Source of the DNA: Loripinus fragilis
Taxonomy: Eukaryota; Mollusca; Bivalvia; Lucinida; Lucinidae
DNA: 64,000 bases
NCBI GenBank assembly: GCA_964019695.1
Contig: OZ026527.1
Span: 70,392,593-70,456,592, forward strand
Direction of reading: 5' to 3'
The number at the start of each line of letters is the position of its first letter. Within the stretch, counting starts at the first letter, position 1. The position numbers and the translations under genes are program-made. Of the stretch, positions 44,800 through 55,735 are shown piece after piece. Below the pieces are notes generated by a model. That model was not told where the DNA came from, did no database searches, and saw only the letters and a list, made by a program, of their open reading frames with translations.

Positions 44800-44960
44800 T
44801 ATGTAGTAGGGATAGGTATATAACACACTTCTACTGCCTTGCGGTAGAAGCCGGCTTTTACAGCGACGTGGTAGAGTGTTTGCCTTTAGATCCTGCGGCC
44901 CAGGTTCGATTCCCACCTGGGGCAGTTGGGATTTTTCTGCACCCTGTGATATTAAGGCGT
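44800..44960 (+). repeat. tRNA-derived SINE, copy 2 (3'-shortened)
   Basis: Repeats ATATGTAGTAGGGATAGG through TTCTGCACCCTGTGATATT of copy 1 almost exactly, with A box and a perfect GGTTCGATTCC B box, then diverges. Both copies begin with the same ATATGTAGTAGGGATAGG word, so this is either tandem insertion at one site or partial duplication. Confidence 0.8.
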
Positions 44961-46599
44961 ATTGAAGTCTGTAAATCAAAGGATACAAGAAGTTTCCTTA
45001 CATGTTGTGTCACTTTTAGATTCATGGGTCCCTTTGCAAGTAGACATAAAATATATTGATACAGCTCCTGAAAAAATATGCAACACACTCTGCTGATAAA
45101 AGACAGATTAATCTGAGTATCCTGAAAGTTTGAATTGTGTACCTTTGAAATGTCTCTTGTTATCAAGTATTAAGTGCAGTTTGCGTTTCTTTTTGTACAT
45201 ATTGTATATTTTCCTCAATACAAATTTGTAAACTAGGACGTCTAGCTTTATAGTACGTATGAAAAATGAAAACACCTACGGTAAAACTTTGATTTAGTAA
45301 ACCAGGTTTCTTGTTATGGTAACAGAAATTACATTATAAAACAGGGCAGCCATCATAATAGCCCACCTGCATGTATAATTAAGCAAGTATCTTGTCTCAA
45401 TGTATGGATCATTGTTGTTATTGTTCTGAGTTGAGATTTAAATAAAAGCAAATCAATATTAGTTGTGTTATTTTTTGAAAAACAAAAAGCCAAAATTCCT
45501 TCATTTTTGTCGAATGACTCATATGTATTAGGGCTATGAACAGTGTACGTAATGTTTTATGCTGAATAGATATTGGTATAGGTATACTAGTATAATGGTT
45601 TCCCTCACGGTTCTACTCTTTCAATATTCAAGTCAGTATGAGTTTCTATAGTAACCAGTTAGAGTCCTATCTTGACATGCATCATACCTAATTGCAGTCT
45701 ACGGTGCCATCTTAATAGTATTTTGAATCATATGAACCATATTGTGAACTGTTAACAGGTTACGTAGAAACATTAATGGCGAAAAATGTTTTCTTTTTGG
45801 TTTGGGTTGATTCTTTACGCCTCGGTCAACAACTATGGTCATGTCAGGAATGTCTGATCTGAATGTTTGCCTAGTGTGCGTGCTAAGCTAATTGGTTTGA
45901 AAGCACTGCTAAACGGTGGGGCTCACTATCGTCAAGTATTTTATCCATGGTAAGTACCTTTTCGATATCTATTGATTGACATTAATATAATACGCCCATT
46001 TATTTCTTGTAACACTGGTTTAGCGTCCTACCGATAGTGATTTATCAAATAAAATTTTAAAATACTTCATGATACATCATTATGTGGCCGTATTGTACCA
46101 ACTTCACAACAAATCCGACCATATTCGAAGCACCCTTACCAAAATTGAAAACATGACCAATACAGATTGATATACACTTGCAATTGATAGTCAAAACTGT
46201 CGTTCTGTGATTTGGTTGCTAAATACATGTTCATACCAACGTTCATTGAAATAGATGGCTAGAATGCTGGGGCTCTGGTTTTCACCATTATGAATCGGCT
46301 CAGCTTCATTATAGATGGACTGATGAGTATTTATATATGATTAATAACACCTCCGGTTCACTTGGTGTCTCTCGTGTTACTAAGGCTATGATAGTGGGTT
46401 GATAATATACTGTTACATTGTTATATAAGATCCTAACACATGTTTTATAGGTTTAACCTTTGTTGCGGTTTCATGGAGGCAACTAGCGGCAAGATATGGC
46501 AATGAATAACACCAGGGAATGTCACGCAAAGCTATGATAACCGACGTGTGGCCACTAACGCCAGATAAACATATTACGTCACCAAGAGGGAGATGTTTA
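44961..46599. other. No recognised feature
   Basis: AT-rich. No frame, array or inverted termini of note. Confidence 0.35.
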
Positions 46600-46840
46600 T
46601 TTATCATATGGCGTCGCGTCTGGCAATGAAATCGATAAACCACTATAGGGATCACACAATTTTTTTCATGCGTTAACATTTTCTGAGGCCCGAGGAAGCT
46701 GTTTGAACACAAGGCCGTATGGCCAAGTGTTCAAACATGGTCCGAGGGACTCGGCAAATGTTAAATGCAATGAAACAAACATGTCCGATCGTTATTCTTG
46801 CATATTTTGCCCGAATTCAGCATAAACAGCGCTGAAAACG
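46600..46840. repeat. Imperfect fold-back centred on a 35-base hairpin
   Basis: The centre 46701-46735 pairs GTTTGAACAC..GGCC with GGCC..GTGTTCAAAC. The outer arms TTAACATTTTCTGAGG and (reverse complement) TTAACATTTGCCGAGTCCC also pair, so about 120 or more bases fold back. Probably an old inverted-repeat element; edges are unclear. Confidence 0.55.
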
Positions 46841-47040
46841 TCGCTTAAACATTAAATATCCCTTTTCTTACACTTGATTTCTCAAAACAAAATGGCGTCA
46901 GCGTCAACTTTCGAACGTCATTACGTCGCCACAACGTCATATATACGCGTGCAACGTTTTCGCGAACGAAAGCATCAGCGAAATGATCAGTCACGGCCAC
47001 AACGCATTCCAGTGTAACGTCATGCATGCAAATCAGGGCC
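46841..47040. other. CpG-dense patch with repeated ACGTCA
   Basis: Within about 150 bases there are more than a dozen CpGs, well above the neighbourhood, including GAACGTCATTACGTCG, CAACGTCATATATACGCG and TAACGTCATGCATG. ACGTCA is the CRE half-site core. No ORF or TATA/initiator arrangement convinces me of a promoter; it may be the arm of a mobile element. Confidence 0.4.
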
Positions 47041-47539
47041 CAGTTTAGGCTTTTTCAAGTAAAAGTCATGTTCAAACAGCACGTGAATCTCATGATTGAA
47101 CATGTATTTCGCGGCTTCAAACAGCTTTGCGTAACACATTCCCATGCAAGAATAGTAGTTTATAGATTTACGGGAACCGTTATGACGTACATAACAATGT
47201 TGCGTACATAATGACAAAATTATAACTTTTTTACGGCAGAAATGAGATTTCAAAGTAATCTTTATGTCATATGATAAATAGAATCTAACATTCGTGCTCT
47301 TGTATGATTGAGTTTATTAAACTCGCTGCGAAAAAGAAATAAAATATTCGACAAGCCTTGCATTTATCTCTTTTCCCCAACTCGTTTAACAAATTTAATA
47401 AAACATGAGCACTCATCTCGTGTTTATTGTGTTTATCTGTGATCTGTGTATGTGGCAACTCATGGTTATGCCAATGTCTTTGCTCTATTATATACCTTTT
47501 CTGTATTAATGGACTAAAAAGTTAGAAAATAGAACCGAA
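47041..47539. other. No recognised feature
   Basis: AT-rich flank of the PLE pseudogene. Its right end may include diverged 5' PLE coding sequence, since homology to the RT region fades rather than stopping sharply. Confidence 0.3.
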
Positions 47540-49140
47540 ATTCACTTTTAATCATTTGAAGAAAGGGATCCAGGAATTCCATAGGAGGTTTGTTTTGGCC
47601 CCCGCAGATAAGGCTGCTAACAATGTTGTGGTCGTTTGAAAAAGTTTTTTTTTATTAATACCCTAAAGCAAGAACTTAGCACTGCAAAAACATATGAGCA
47701 TAACATGCTTGATGAGACGTCTATCGTTGATAGGCATCGACGCCATATGGCAGCTAAGATTGGGTTGTTTGTTGAAGAGGACCATAGCAAGCTTCCTACG
47801 TTATACTGGTTACCTAAACTTCATAAACGGCCCTATAAGTCGCGTTTTGTTGCTAATTCTAGAGCATGTACAACTACTGAGTTGTCTATTCCTTTGTCTT
47901 CTTGCCTCACTGCGATTAAAAACCATGTCATTAAATATTGCACAACAGTTTATGAAAGAATCGGTAAAAAATTATTTTGGTCTATTAAAAATTCAGGTAA
48001 TATTCTTAATAAATTTAAGTCTAGAGGTTTTCTAGCATCTGGTTTGTCTACATATGATTTCTCTACCCTCTATACTACGTTGCCTCATAATCCAATCAAA
48101 GAAAAACTAACAGAGTTAATTGAACAAACATTTAACAGAGAGGGCTCACTTTATTTGGCTTGTAATGAAGAAAAATGCCTTTTTTACTTCTGAACAACCT
48201 AAACGGTATAAATTGTGGTCATGTCAGACAATGTGTGATGCGCTGCATTATCTTTTGGACAATATATCTATAAGATTTGGCTCTAAATTATATAGACAAA
48301 TTGTAGGTATTCCAATGGGTACTAATTGTGCTACTCTTGTTGCAGATTTGTTTTTGTTTTGTTATGAGAGAGACTTTATGTTGTCTCTGTCAGACAAAAA
48401 TCAAACTGATATTATTGAAGCTTTTAACTCAACCTCCAAATATTTAGATGACTTAACTTAATATTGATAATCCTTATTTTGTAAAAATGGTAGGTCAGAT
48501 ATATCCCACTGAACTTCAGTTAAATAAGGCGAATTCTTCTGATACTGAAGCTCCGTTTTTGGACTTGAACTTGTCAATAACATATGGCATAGTTTCTTCT
48601 AAAATTTATGATAAACGGGATGGTTTTAATTTTGAAATAGTAAATTTCCCAGTTCTTGATTGAGATGTTCCTCGCTCTCCTTCCTATGGTGTATATATTT
48701 CTCAGCTGATTCCTTTTGCTAGAGTGTGTTCTAATGTTGATGACTTCAACAACAGAAATTTATTTTTACTTGCTAAGTTATTAAAACAAGGTTAAAGATA
48801 TCATAAAATTCGAAAAACATTTTCCAAATTCTACCACAGACACTCAGAGTTAATTGTTAAATACAACATTGGGTTAAAAACTCTTCTGCAACAAGGCATA
48901 TCAGAGCCTATATCTTATGGTGATTTAGTTTATAAATTCAAACGAATTGTTGGAAAACCTAATTCTAGTGATCAATTCAAAAAGATAGTAAAACGTTATG
49001 TAAGGGATGGATATAACTTGGATATCATGCGACAGTCTGCATGCCTAGCTTTAAACCAAATCACGGTTTATAGCTATGGTTTCCTCTTTGATTGCACGAC
49101 GGTGGGTCAGGCCTCAGACTCTATGACGGCTCTGACGTAG
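47540..49140 (+). pseudogene. Penelope-like element reverse transcriptase, pseudogene
   Basis: Best PLE copy in the window. Blocks in order: FVLAPADKAANNVVV (47589-47636), LPTLYWLPKLHKRPYKSRF (~47790-47850), STYDFSTLYTTLPHNPI (~48045-48096), YRQIVGIPMGTNC (~48293-48330, motif B'-like), YLDD catalytic box (48441-48452), then SDTEAPFLDLNLS, YGVYISQL, FNNRNLFL, KFYHRHSEL, YKFKRIVGKP and a stop at 49138-49140. These are hallmark PLE RT motifs; PLE RTs are sisters of telomerase RT. Disabled by frameshifts near 47639, 48165 and 48458, TGA at 48661 and TAA at 48793. The 5' end is truncated. No GIY-YIG endonuclease follows the RT, unlike canonical Penelope elements. This fits the Naiad group, where the endonuclease is N-terminal, or an endonuclease-less PLE; the lost 5' end prevents a decision. 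Confidence 0.9.
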
Positions 49141-49712
49141 AGCTTTAATCGGTGGGTTGGTGCCTGATGCTTATCTGTAGCTGGACCCACCGTGGCTCAA
49201 CAGTAGGTTTTGTTTGGCTCTGGCTATCTGTGAGTCATGGGCCATTTTCTTTGTTTCATCAAGGTGTGTTAATTTGATCAGAGTGTTTCTCCATGATGAT
49301 ACATTGCATTAGTTAGATGGCCTCCATGCGAGCTGAACATTTCTTGTACTTCAACAACAGCAGAATCTAGGGCAAAGATGCATTTAAGCCCCCCCCCCCC
49401 CCCCACACACACACACTGGTGGCTTAGGTGGCTGTCCGTTCTTAGGCGGTGGTTCTGTTGTTGTTGACTTTTTGTTTATTGTTACTCCCATTTGGGGAGT
49501 CTGTAATTGTTCAATGTTTTGTTGTACGTTACTTTATTTCCATTCTAATGTTGCAATCATCTTGATGGGGGAGAGGGGGCTAGTTGCTTTGCTTTATTTG
49601 TCTTCTTGGTGTCTCGTGGTGGTTGGGCGGCTTTTCCTCGCGGTGCCTTGGGGTTGTCTGCGGTTTGTGATTGCGGTATTTCCTGATCATGCTCGCTTGC
49701 TGTTTTTTTTCT
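49141..49712 (+). repeat. PLE 3' untranslated region and terminal repeat
   Basis: Follows the PLE stop and matches 14042-14605 throughout, ending CCTGATCATGCTCGCTTGCT. An internal poly-C run with CACACA (49389-49418) has expanded relative to the other copy. Confidence 0.85.
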
Positions 49713-50099
49713 CTTTCTCAAGGACATGCCTACCGATCAAAACAGAACATGTCATAAACACGGTTCAATTTTCAGCACGTTTATTCAGAGACTTTTGGGC
49801 GTCCTATAATTTAAACAAATGGTAAAACAGTGCAAAAATTATAACCGGACAATGATGGTCAACCAATCGCACCCGTAAAGGATACGGCTTAAAAGCTTTT
49901 TTGGCGGTTTTAACAGCAAAGGTGAATGATTACAAATTTGGCGGGAAACGCGGCGGTTTTAGTGTGTGTTTGTGTGTTTTTTTTTCGATTTCTTCGTTTT
50001 GCTGAAGAGAACACATCTTTTTGTTTGTACTATATCTTAGCTTGTTAACCCCTTTCTCAATTACCAATTATTTTAGAAGTGTTTTTTCACATTTTAATA
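49713..50099. other. No recognised feature
   Basis: Unassigned sequence between the PLE 3' end and a dispersed direct repeat. Confidence 0.3.
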
Positions 50100-50385
50100 C
50101 TCTCTCTTTGACATGTTGTGCTCATAATACTATTCTTATAATCAACCAATTATTTATGCTCATGGGCTTGTAGTTCAAGTCCACTCTACGGGCGTAGACT
50201 ACATGTATCCGTAATATTCGATTTGTTCCGGAGGATATTTAGAAAAAAGATCTCAAAATTTGTCCATGCTCATGTGCGTAGACCATCACATTATGTGAGA
50301 ATCAAGAAAACACACTCCACATTAAAGCTGCCCCGAAACAAGTCACTTCTCATTAAATTCGCCCCAAAACAACTCCCCGGCATTA
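50100..50385. repeat. ~280-bp direct repeat, left copy
   Basis: TGTGCTCATAATA, TATTTATGC, GCTTGTAGTT, CATGTGCGTA.ACCATCACAT, CGCACTCCACA-like and ATTAAATTCGCCCC blocks recur in order at 51350-51605, clearly diverged. The pair brackets a LINE fragment. Confidence 0.65.
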
Positions 50386-50544
50386 GTTTAAACATATTTT
50401 ATTTGAAATAACACACAAATAATTACAGTATACATACATAAATCTGTAGACAATATAAAGGATTAGAACGAAAGCAAAGCTTATATAGTTCTTCTCCCTA
50501 TCACAATATATATGTTTGCTTTAGCGGAAGTTGAGTATTAGTTT

Positions 50545-51240
50545 AGCATATTGAGCGGTGGATATTCATTTGAAAACAAAACGAGTACAAGAACAGAAAA
50601 ACAAAACAAAAAAAAAACAGCTTTGTGAGAACATAATAAATAAATACAATAATTATATATATATATAAAAAAGATAACATCATCGTAAAGGCTAGGGATA
50701 TCACTTTGGTTGGGGCAGGGGTAGCCGTGGGGGATAAGTAGACACCACAGACCACTTGGAAGGCTGAAAACCTGTAGTATATGTGTACATATGTATATAT
50801 ACATCGCCCTAAGGTAGCGTGATACTTGATTAGGTAAAACGTTTGGTGTTAAGTATATACTTGTAAACATGTTCCAAAATTGCAATGTTTGCTTCAAGTG
50901 ATAGTGTTGAACTGCCAAAAAGGAGGAAACTTAGGGAAGGATTCTGGTAAGTAGTACAGGCATTCAAAAGAGCGTTGCGAGGCCCCTGGTAGAATCTGCA
51001 GTTAAAGAAATAGTGCTGTGTATCTTTGATGCTTCCACATCGACATAGTGGGGATTCAGTAATAGTTTTGTGAAAGAGGTCCATATTTAAAGAACTGCAG
51101 CCTGTACGTAAGCGTGCTTGAAGGATTTGGGCTTTCCTGGAGCCACAGTAATAATAAGTTGGGACAGATTTTTCTTAAGGAAAGTTTTAAATGATGAGAG
51201 AGTGTTTAGCTGCCTTACTTCAACTGGTAGGCTGTTCCGG
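50545..51240 (-). pseudogene. LINE C-terminal zinc-knuckle region and 3' end
   Basis: The minus-strand frame 50830-51084, extendable upstream to about 51150 as QILQARLRTGCSSLNMDL, reads HKTITESPLCRCG and DTQHYFFNCRFYQGPRNAL. The CxC...H....C arrangement is the C-terminal CCHC-like knuckle of Jockey/CR1-type LINE ORF2. Upstream, another frame reads SLPVEVRQLNTLSSFKTFL (~51160-51235), so a frameshift separates the two. Downstream 50545-50830 is likely 3' untranslated region. RT and endonuclease are absent: a 5'-truncated insertion, unrelated in sequence to the LINE at 39720. Confidence 0.75.
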
Positions 51241-51349
51241 CATTATTGAGACATCTCCACAGCCCACATTTGGTAGCAAAAACTCATCGAATCATTTTTG
51301 TAACCAATTCTTTGAGAAGTGTACATGTTATATGCTCGTCATATAGTAT

Positions 51350-51605
51350 TACAACTCTCTTGCTCATGTGGTGCTCATAATAATTTTGAAATAATCAAAC
51401 ACATATTTATGCCAATAAGCTTGTAGTTAAAGTCTACCACAAAGGCATAGACTAATGTGCGCAATTCAGAAAAAAGATCATTAAGTTTTGTTCGTGATCA
51501 TGTGCGTATACCATCACATCGAGTGTGAATGAGGAAAACGCACTCCACAATAAATTCGCCCCGAAATTAGCCACCTCTTATCAAACTCGCCCAAGACAAC
51601 TCCCA
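51350..51605. repeat. ~280-bp direct repeat, right copy
   Basis: Partner of 50100-50385 in direct orientation. After it, AACTCGCCC and CCGCAGCTCGCACCTCTTT words repeat twice (51620-51710), showing further small tandem duplication. Confidence 0.65.
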
Positions 51606-51851
51606 TACATTATTGTGACCCGCAGCTCGCACCTCTTTCAAGACAACTTTTCGTGACAACTCCCCTGCATTATTGAGACAACTCCGCAGCTCGCACCTCT
51701 TTGAAGACAACCCATCATAACAACTCTCAATATTTTGAAACTATTACCATTTTTGAGACCATTCCACCTAAGTTAACCCATTTGTGAAAAGAATCGCCCG
51801 TATTTTAAAACAAACACTCAGCAAACTATGTATGTATATTTATCCATCAAA

Positions 51852-52232
<381 letters not shown>

Positions 52233-52269
52233 TTCAACCCAACATATTCGTATCAAAGGTGCTGCACTT

Positions 52270-52920
52270 GAAAAAGCAAGTGTGACCAAGAAACGCCACA
52301 ATCTCAGACCGCAGACAAACACATGTCACCACGATGAAGAGACATAGAACACAGACAGTTACATTACAATTTAAGCAAAACAGCTACCTCTCTCTCTTCC
52401 TCAGAAGGATGATTGCTACATGTAAGCCAGGGACACGAAGACCCATACTACAAAACGGACCCAACACATAAAAATACATGCGCGGATCCAGACATTTTTC
52501 CCAGAGGGGTCCAAATCTGAAAAAAGGTTTTTTAGATGATGCGGGAGAGAGGATCCAATTGCCACTAAAAGTGGGCCATCATCGGCCCGCCAGCGAAACG
52601 CCATTTTAATGGCGCTTCGCTGGCGGGCCGATAATGACCCAAAATTGACTGCTGGCTTGGTAGCTTTGTGATTTTTCAGAGGATGTGGACCTTTATTGCT
52701 AAGAAACCCTATATTTTTGTAATTTTCAGGGGGGGGGGGGTCCGAACCCCATGTCCCCCTTTGCATCCGCCTATGAAAGCACACACACAATGGGAAACGA
52801 AGATAATGTCAACGCCGTAGAACGGACAGCAGTCGAGGCCACTGGGGGTTGGATGGGGGGAGGTTAATATATATATAACCGGCCGAATGTTCACCCTAGA
52901 TTCCGATGTTGTGAAAAACA
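52270..52920 (-). repeat. PLE 3' terminal region interrupted by a MITE
   Basis: 52270-52470 carries AGTGTGACCAAGAAACGCCAC, GAAGAGACATAGAACACAGA, CTACCTCTCTCTCTTCCTCA and AACGGACCCAACACA. 52795-52920 continues with GTAGAACGGACAGCAG and CGGCCGAATGTTCACC. Together they equal a PLE pseudo-LTR of the subfamily at 55195. The interruption is the MITE at 52477-52775. Its 3' end lies about 40 bases from the tetranucleotide array. Confidence 0.65.
52477..52775. mobile_element. MITE with 48-base central palindrome, copy 1
   Basis: Termini CATGCGCGGATCCAGA and (reverse complement) CATAGGCGGATGCAAA. The centre (about 52584-52632) pairs CGGCCCGCCAGCGAAACGCC with GGCGCTTCGCTGGCGGGCCG around ATTTTAAT. An 11-12-base G run lies near the right end. 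Copy 2 is at 53901-54196. Confidence 0.75.
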
Positions 52921-53448
52921 CAAATGGGGATTGAGGGATTGAAGCTTATTCAACGCACCAATCAAATCAAATTAACATACTATTATGAAACAAAGAATTC
53001 AGAAGTCAGCGTCTAGGATTCCCAAAATGTATGTTAATGCAATATCGGAAATACAGATGTAGGAATCACCATTCGGGATAATGCTTGTGAAAGACTATGA
53101 AATTGCCTATCTTTAACTACACTTTCTTTCGCCTCTCAGTTCAGCGTTTTTTTTCAATAGATACATTGTGCGTTGGTGTAAGGGCGGACACATTGTTTAT
53201 TGTCTGTTGGTGTTGTTGTGTTGTTTCAAGTTCACATCCATAACACTGCTCATGTTACATGTAGCTACAGATAAACTCCCCCTCATCAAACAGTGCGCAT
53301 CATTTCATCTAAAGAATATCGCTGTTATGAATACACATTGTTTCTGACAAAGCCCGAGGTATCGCAGCAAAAACTGGAACCATTATTAGGAATAAAAGGG
53401 AATATGAAATTGATTCGCGGCGTATTAATATGTTAAGCAGGACGAGAC
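52921..53448. other. No recognised feature
   Basis: Unassigned; no coding or repeat signal seen. Confidence 0.3.
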
Positions 53449-53661
53449 TTAACTCTTTGCCTGCTGGGTAATTTTTCATGCACTTTTGATGTCTGCTGAT
53501 TGTTTTTCAAAATCAACTTTTTCGAACATTTCTTTCAGGAAATTACCATCAGTGACAAACTGTTTGGATCCAGATCAGGCCCGACGTTTTGTCGGGCCTG
53601 ATCTGGGTCCAAACTGTTTGCAAAGGTTATCAACAGATGACACTAGCAGGCAAAGAGTTAA
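53449..53661. mobile_element. TTAA-flanked hairpin MITE (piggyBac-like)
   Basis: Left TTAACTCTTTGCCTGCTGGG and reverse-complemented right TTAACTCTTTGCCTGCTAGT are inverted repeats with TTAA outermost. The centre pairs CTGTTTGGATCCAGATCAGG with CCTGATCTGGGTCCAAACTG around a short loop (53559-53621). TTAA target duplication is diagnostic of piggyBac-type transposition; no transposase is present. Confidence 0.78.
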
Positions 53662-53900
53662 TGTAAATTTTAATGGTGCAGTTATGTAAATTTTAACATC
53701 ATTGACATTGTCTTTTTATAGTTTTGTTTTCTAGAAGTGACATTTATTGCACTGACTCAAGCTTTATCAAGTCAAATGCTATCACCAATAAAACTTCTTG
53801 TGATGTCAATACAAAATTATTCTGAATTTAGAAACAATGAACATTTAGAGTAGTTGTCCTTCTTTCAAAGGTGTAATATTTTAAACCTTTTATTTGTTTT

Positions 53901-54196
53901 CATGCGCGAATCCAGAAAGTTTTATCATAGGGGTCCAACTTTGACAACGTTATTTTATGTTGATGAGGGGAGGGGATCCAAAAAATACTATAAGCGGGTC
54001 GTCATCGGCGTCCAGCAAAACACCATTTAAATGGCGTTTCGCTGGCAGGCCAATAATGGCCCAAAATGGACTGCTGGCTTGGTAGCTTTGTGATTTTTCA
54101 AGGGGTCAGGACAAGTTTTGCAAGGAAACCTTATACTATTGTGATTTTTCAGAGGGGCTTGTCTGGACCCCCTGCCCCCTTCTGAATGCGCCCATG
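53901..54196. mobile_element. MITE with central palindrome, copy 2
   Basis: Left end CATGCGCGAATCCAGAAAG, reverse-complemented right end CATGGGCGCATTCAGAAGG. TGTTTT occurs directly on both sides, a likely target-site duplication. The central hairpin (54012-54048) is weaker than in copy 1. TGGCTTGGTAGCTTTGTGAT is shared with copy 1. Confidence 0.78.
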
Positions 54197-54260
54197 TGTT
54201 TTCTTTCGGCCTGTGATTCCATGCATGCATCTAGACAAACAGACTCTAAATAATGGTGAG

Positions 54261-55166
54261 TACGAGGGTCATCCAATAAAGAATGAGACTTTTTCTATAG
54301 CGCAGTGAATTTACATGCTAGAATTATGAAATCTCGTTTAAAGCTAGCACGTCTTTTTGGCTGTTCACAGGTACCATATTTGATGTGTTACATGAGTTCC
54401 AACTTTTGTGGCTAGGCAACATTAGAAGACTAGGGAAACATGCGTGGACGGCTCAGTATATGTGGTCGCCATGGCATCAGATTAAGATGTATAGTTTATT
54501 TTTCTACTAATACTTATTTATGCTCATGCAGTTTGTCTTTAACCAATAGTAGAAAGTAATGTTTCAGAGTCTTGAGCTGTTACCATGGAAACAAAGCTTA
54601 AAACATCAATTTTTCAAGAAATATCAGGTACTTTTCGCTGACCTCTTGACTTTAAAAGTTAATATCAAATAGTCGAAAGCGATTTAAGTGAGCAGGGTTT
54701 TGTTTATGTACACTTAATTACAATCAGCTGCATATAACCATACATTTTGTAGGATATCCTTTACTAGCATAGCTACCATAGCAACGCAAAGTAGTGGGTT
54801 TATTAAAAATCGACTAAATTGGTTGCTAGGCAACCCAAATAAAGAATATGCAGATTTGGTTATTATTTTATGGCATTTTATGTAACACTAAGATTGTACA
54901 GTTGAAGAAATGATATCAAGATGTTAAATTTTATCTATGATCGAAAATAAAAGACTTTGAACGACCGCGTGTATGCAAAAATAATGTAAACGTGGCCATG
55001 GGTGTTCAAGATCTTCCACAATGACAACTGGTCAATCACAAAAATATTGTTTCTATTTCTGAATAGCTAAGATGTCATACTATTATTATGGCGAATTTTA
55101 AGTAATTGCACACACAGATTTTCAGACTATGAAGAAAGTCTCAATCCTTATTGGATGACCCTCGTA
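54261..55166. mobile_element. mariner-type non-autonomous element, 0.9 kb
   Basis: Left TACGAGGGTCATCCAATAAA and reverse-complemented right TACGAGGGTCATCCAATAAG continue as GAATGAGACTTT/GATTGAGACTTT, about 40 matched bases in all, with TA at each edge. The interior contains GTTACCATGGAAAC and GTTGCTAGGCAAC words but no transposase frame. Same terminal octamer as the element at 4866-6674. Confidence 0.82.
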
Positions 55167-55194
55167 CATGTATGACAAGAAAAAAGACAATCAA

Positions 55195-55735
55195 ATTACG
55201 CAGACATATGGCAACTTGAGGTAGAGACACAGAACACAGATAGCCACAACGCAATTAAAGGAAAGCAACCAGCTCTCTCTTCCTCAGCGAGAAAAATGCT
55301 AAACTAAAAAAAGACACCGAATATTACACCACTAAACAAGGACCCAGCACAAAACTCCACGCACAACTGTAGCAACAGCAAACAATTAATAAGCAACAAC
55401 AGTACCACCGCCCAAGTACGGACAGCAGCCCAGGCCATCGAGGGACTTATTGTCGTGCCAACAAAGAGTGACCGTGGCGCCATCTTTTGTTTACAACTGT
55501 TAAGTAAACATTAACTTGTACACCCCACTTGCGCTAACGCGAGCCGATGGATCACTAGTGTATTAATCCTATCCTGCGGATAGGATTAATACACAAGTGA
55601 TCTATCGATCATAAATTACTGATAATCTTGTAAACAAAACATGACGCCACTGTCATTCTTGGCTGACAGGACAGTATATATACCTTGCCGGCCTAATCTT
55701 CACTCTATATTCTGCTGTTGTTTAAACACAAAAAG
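55195..55735 (-). repeat. PLE 3' terminal region interrupted by a fold-back MITE
   Basis: 55195-55450 has CAACCAGCTCTCTCTTCCTC, ACAACAGTACCACCGCCC and ACGGACAGCAGCCCAGGCC, the PLE pseudo-LTR order. 55680-55735 continues with GCCTAATCTTCACTC and TTCTGCTGTTGTTTAAACAC. The element at 55455-55675 sits between. Confidence 0.65.
55455..55675. mobile_element. Fold-back MITE inside a PLE tail
   Basis: The outer arms pair GTGGCGCCATCTTTTGTTTAC with (reverse complement) GTGGCGTCATGTTTTGTTTAC. The centre, about 55555-55605, pairs TGTATTAATCCTATCC with GGATAGGATTAATACA around TGC. Both PLE flanks rejoin across it, so it is a younger insertion. Confidence 0.72.

Noticed and set aside
47637..47639. TGA at a usual Cys position of the PLE RT (after VVV), possibly selenocysteine as reported for clam Naiads
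   Set aside because: The downstream coding frame is shifted by one base relative to the upstream one, so a one-base deletion explains the TGA. A later TGA (48661) and TAA (48793) occur in an already frameshifted pseudogene. No basis for a Sec call from this copy.
50100..51605. LTR retrotransposon with 280-bp LTRs
   Set aside because: The interior is a non-LTR LINE 3' end in the minus orientation, and the flanking repeats lack TG...CA ends, a primer-binding site and a polypurine tract.
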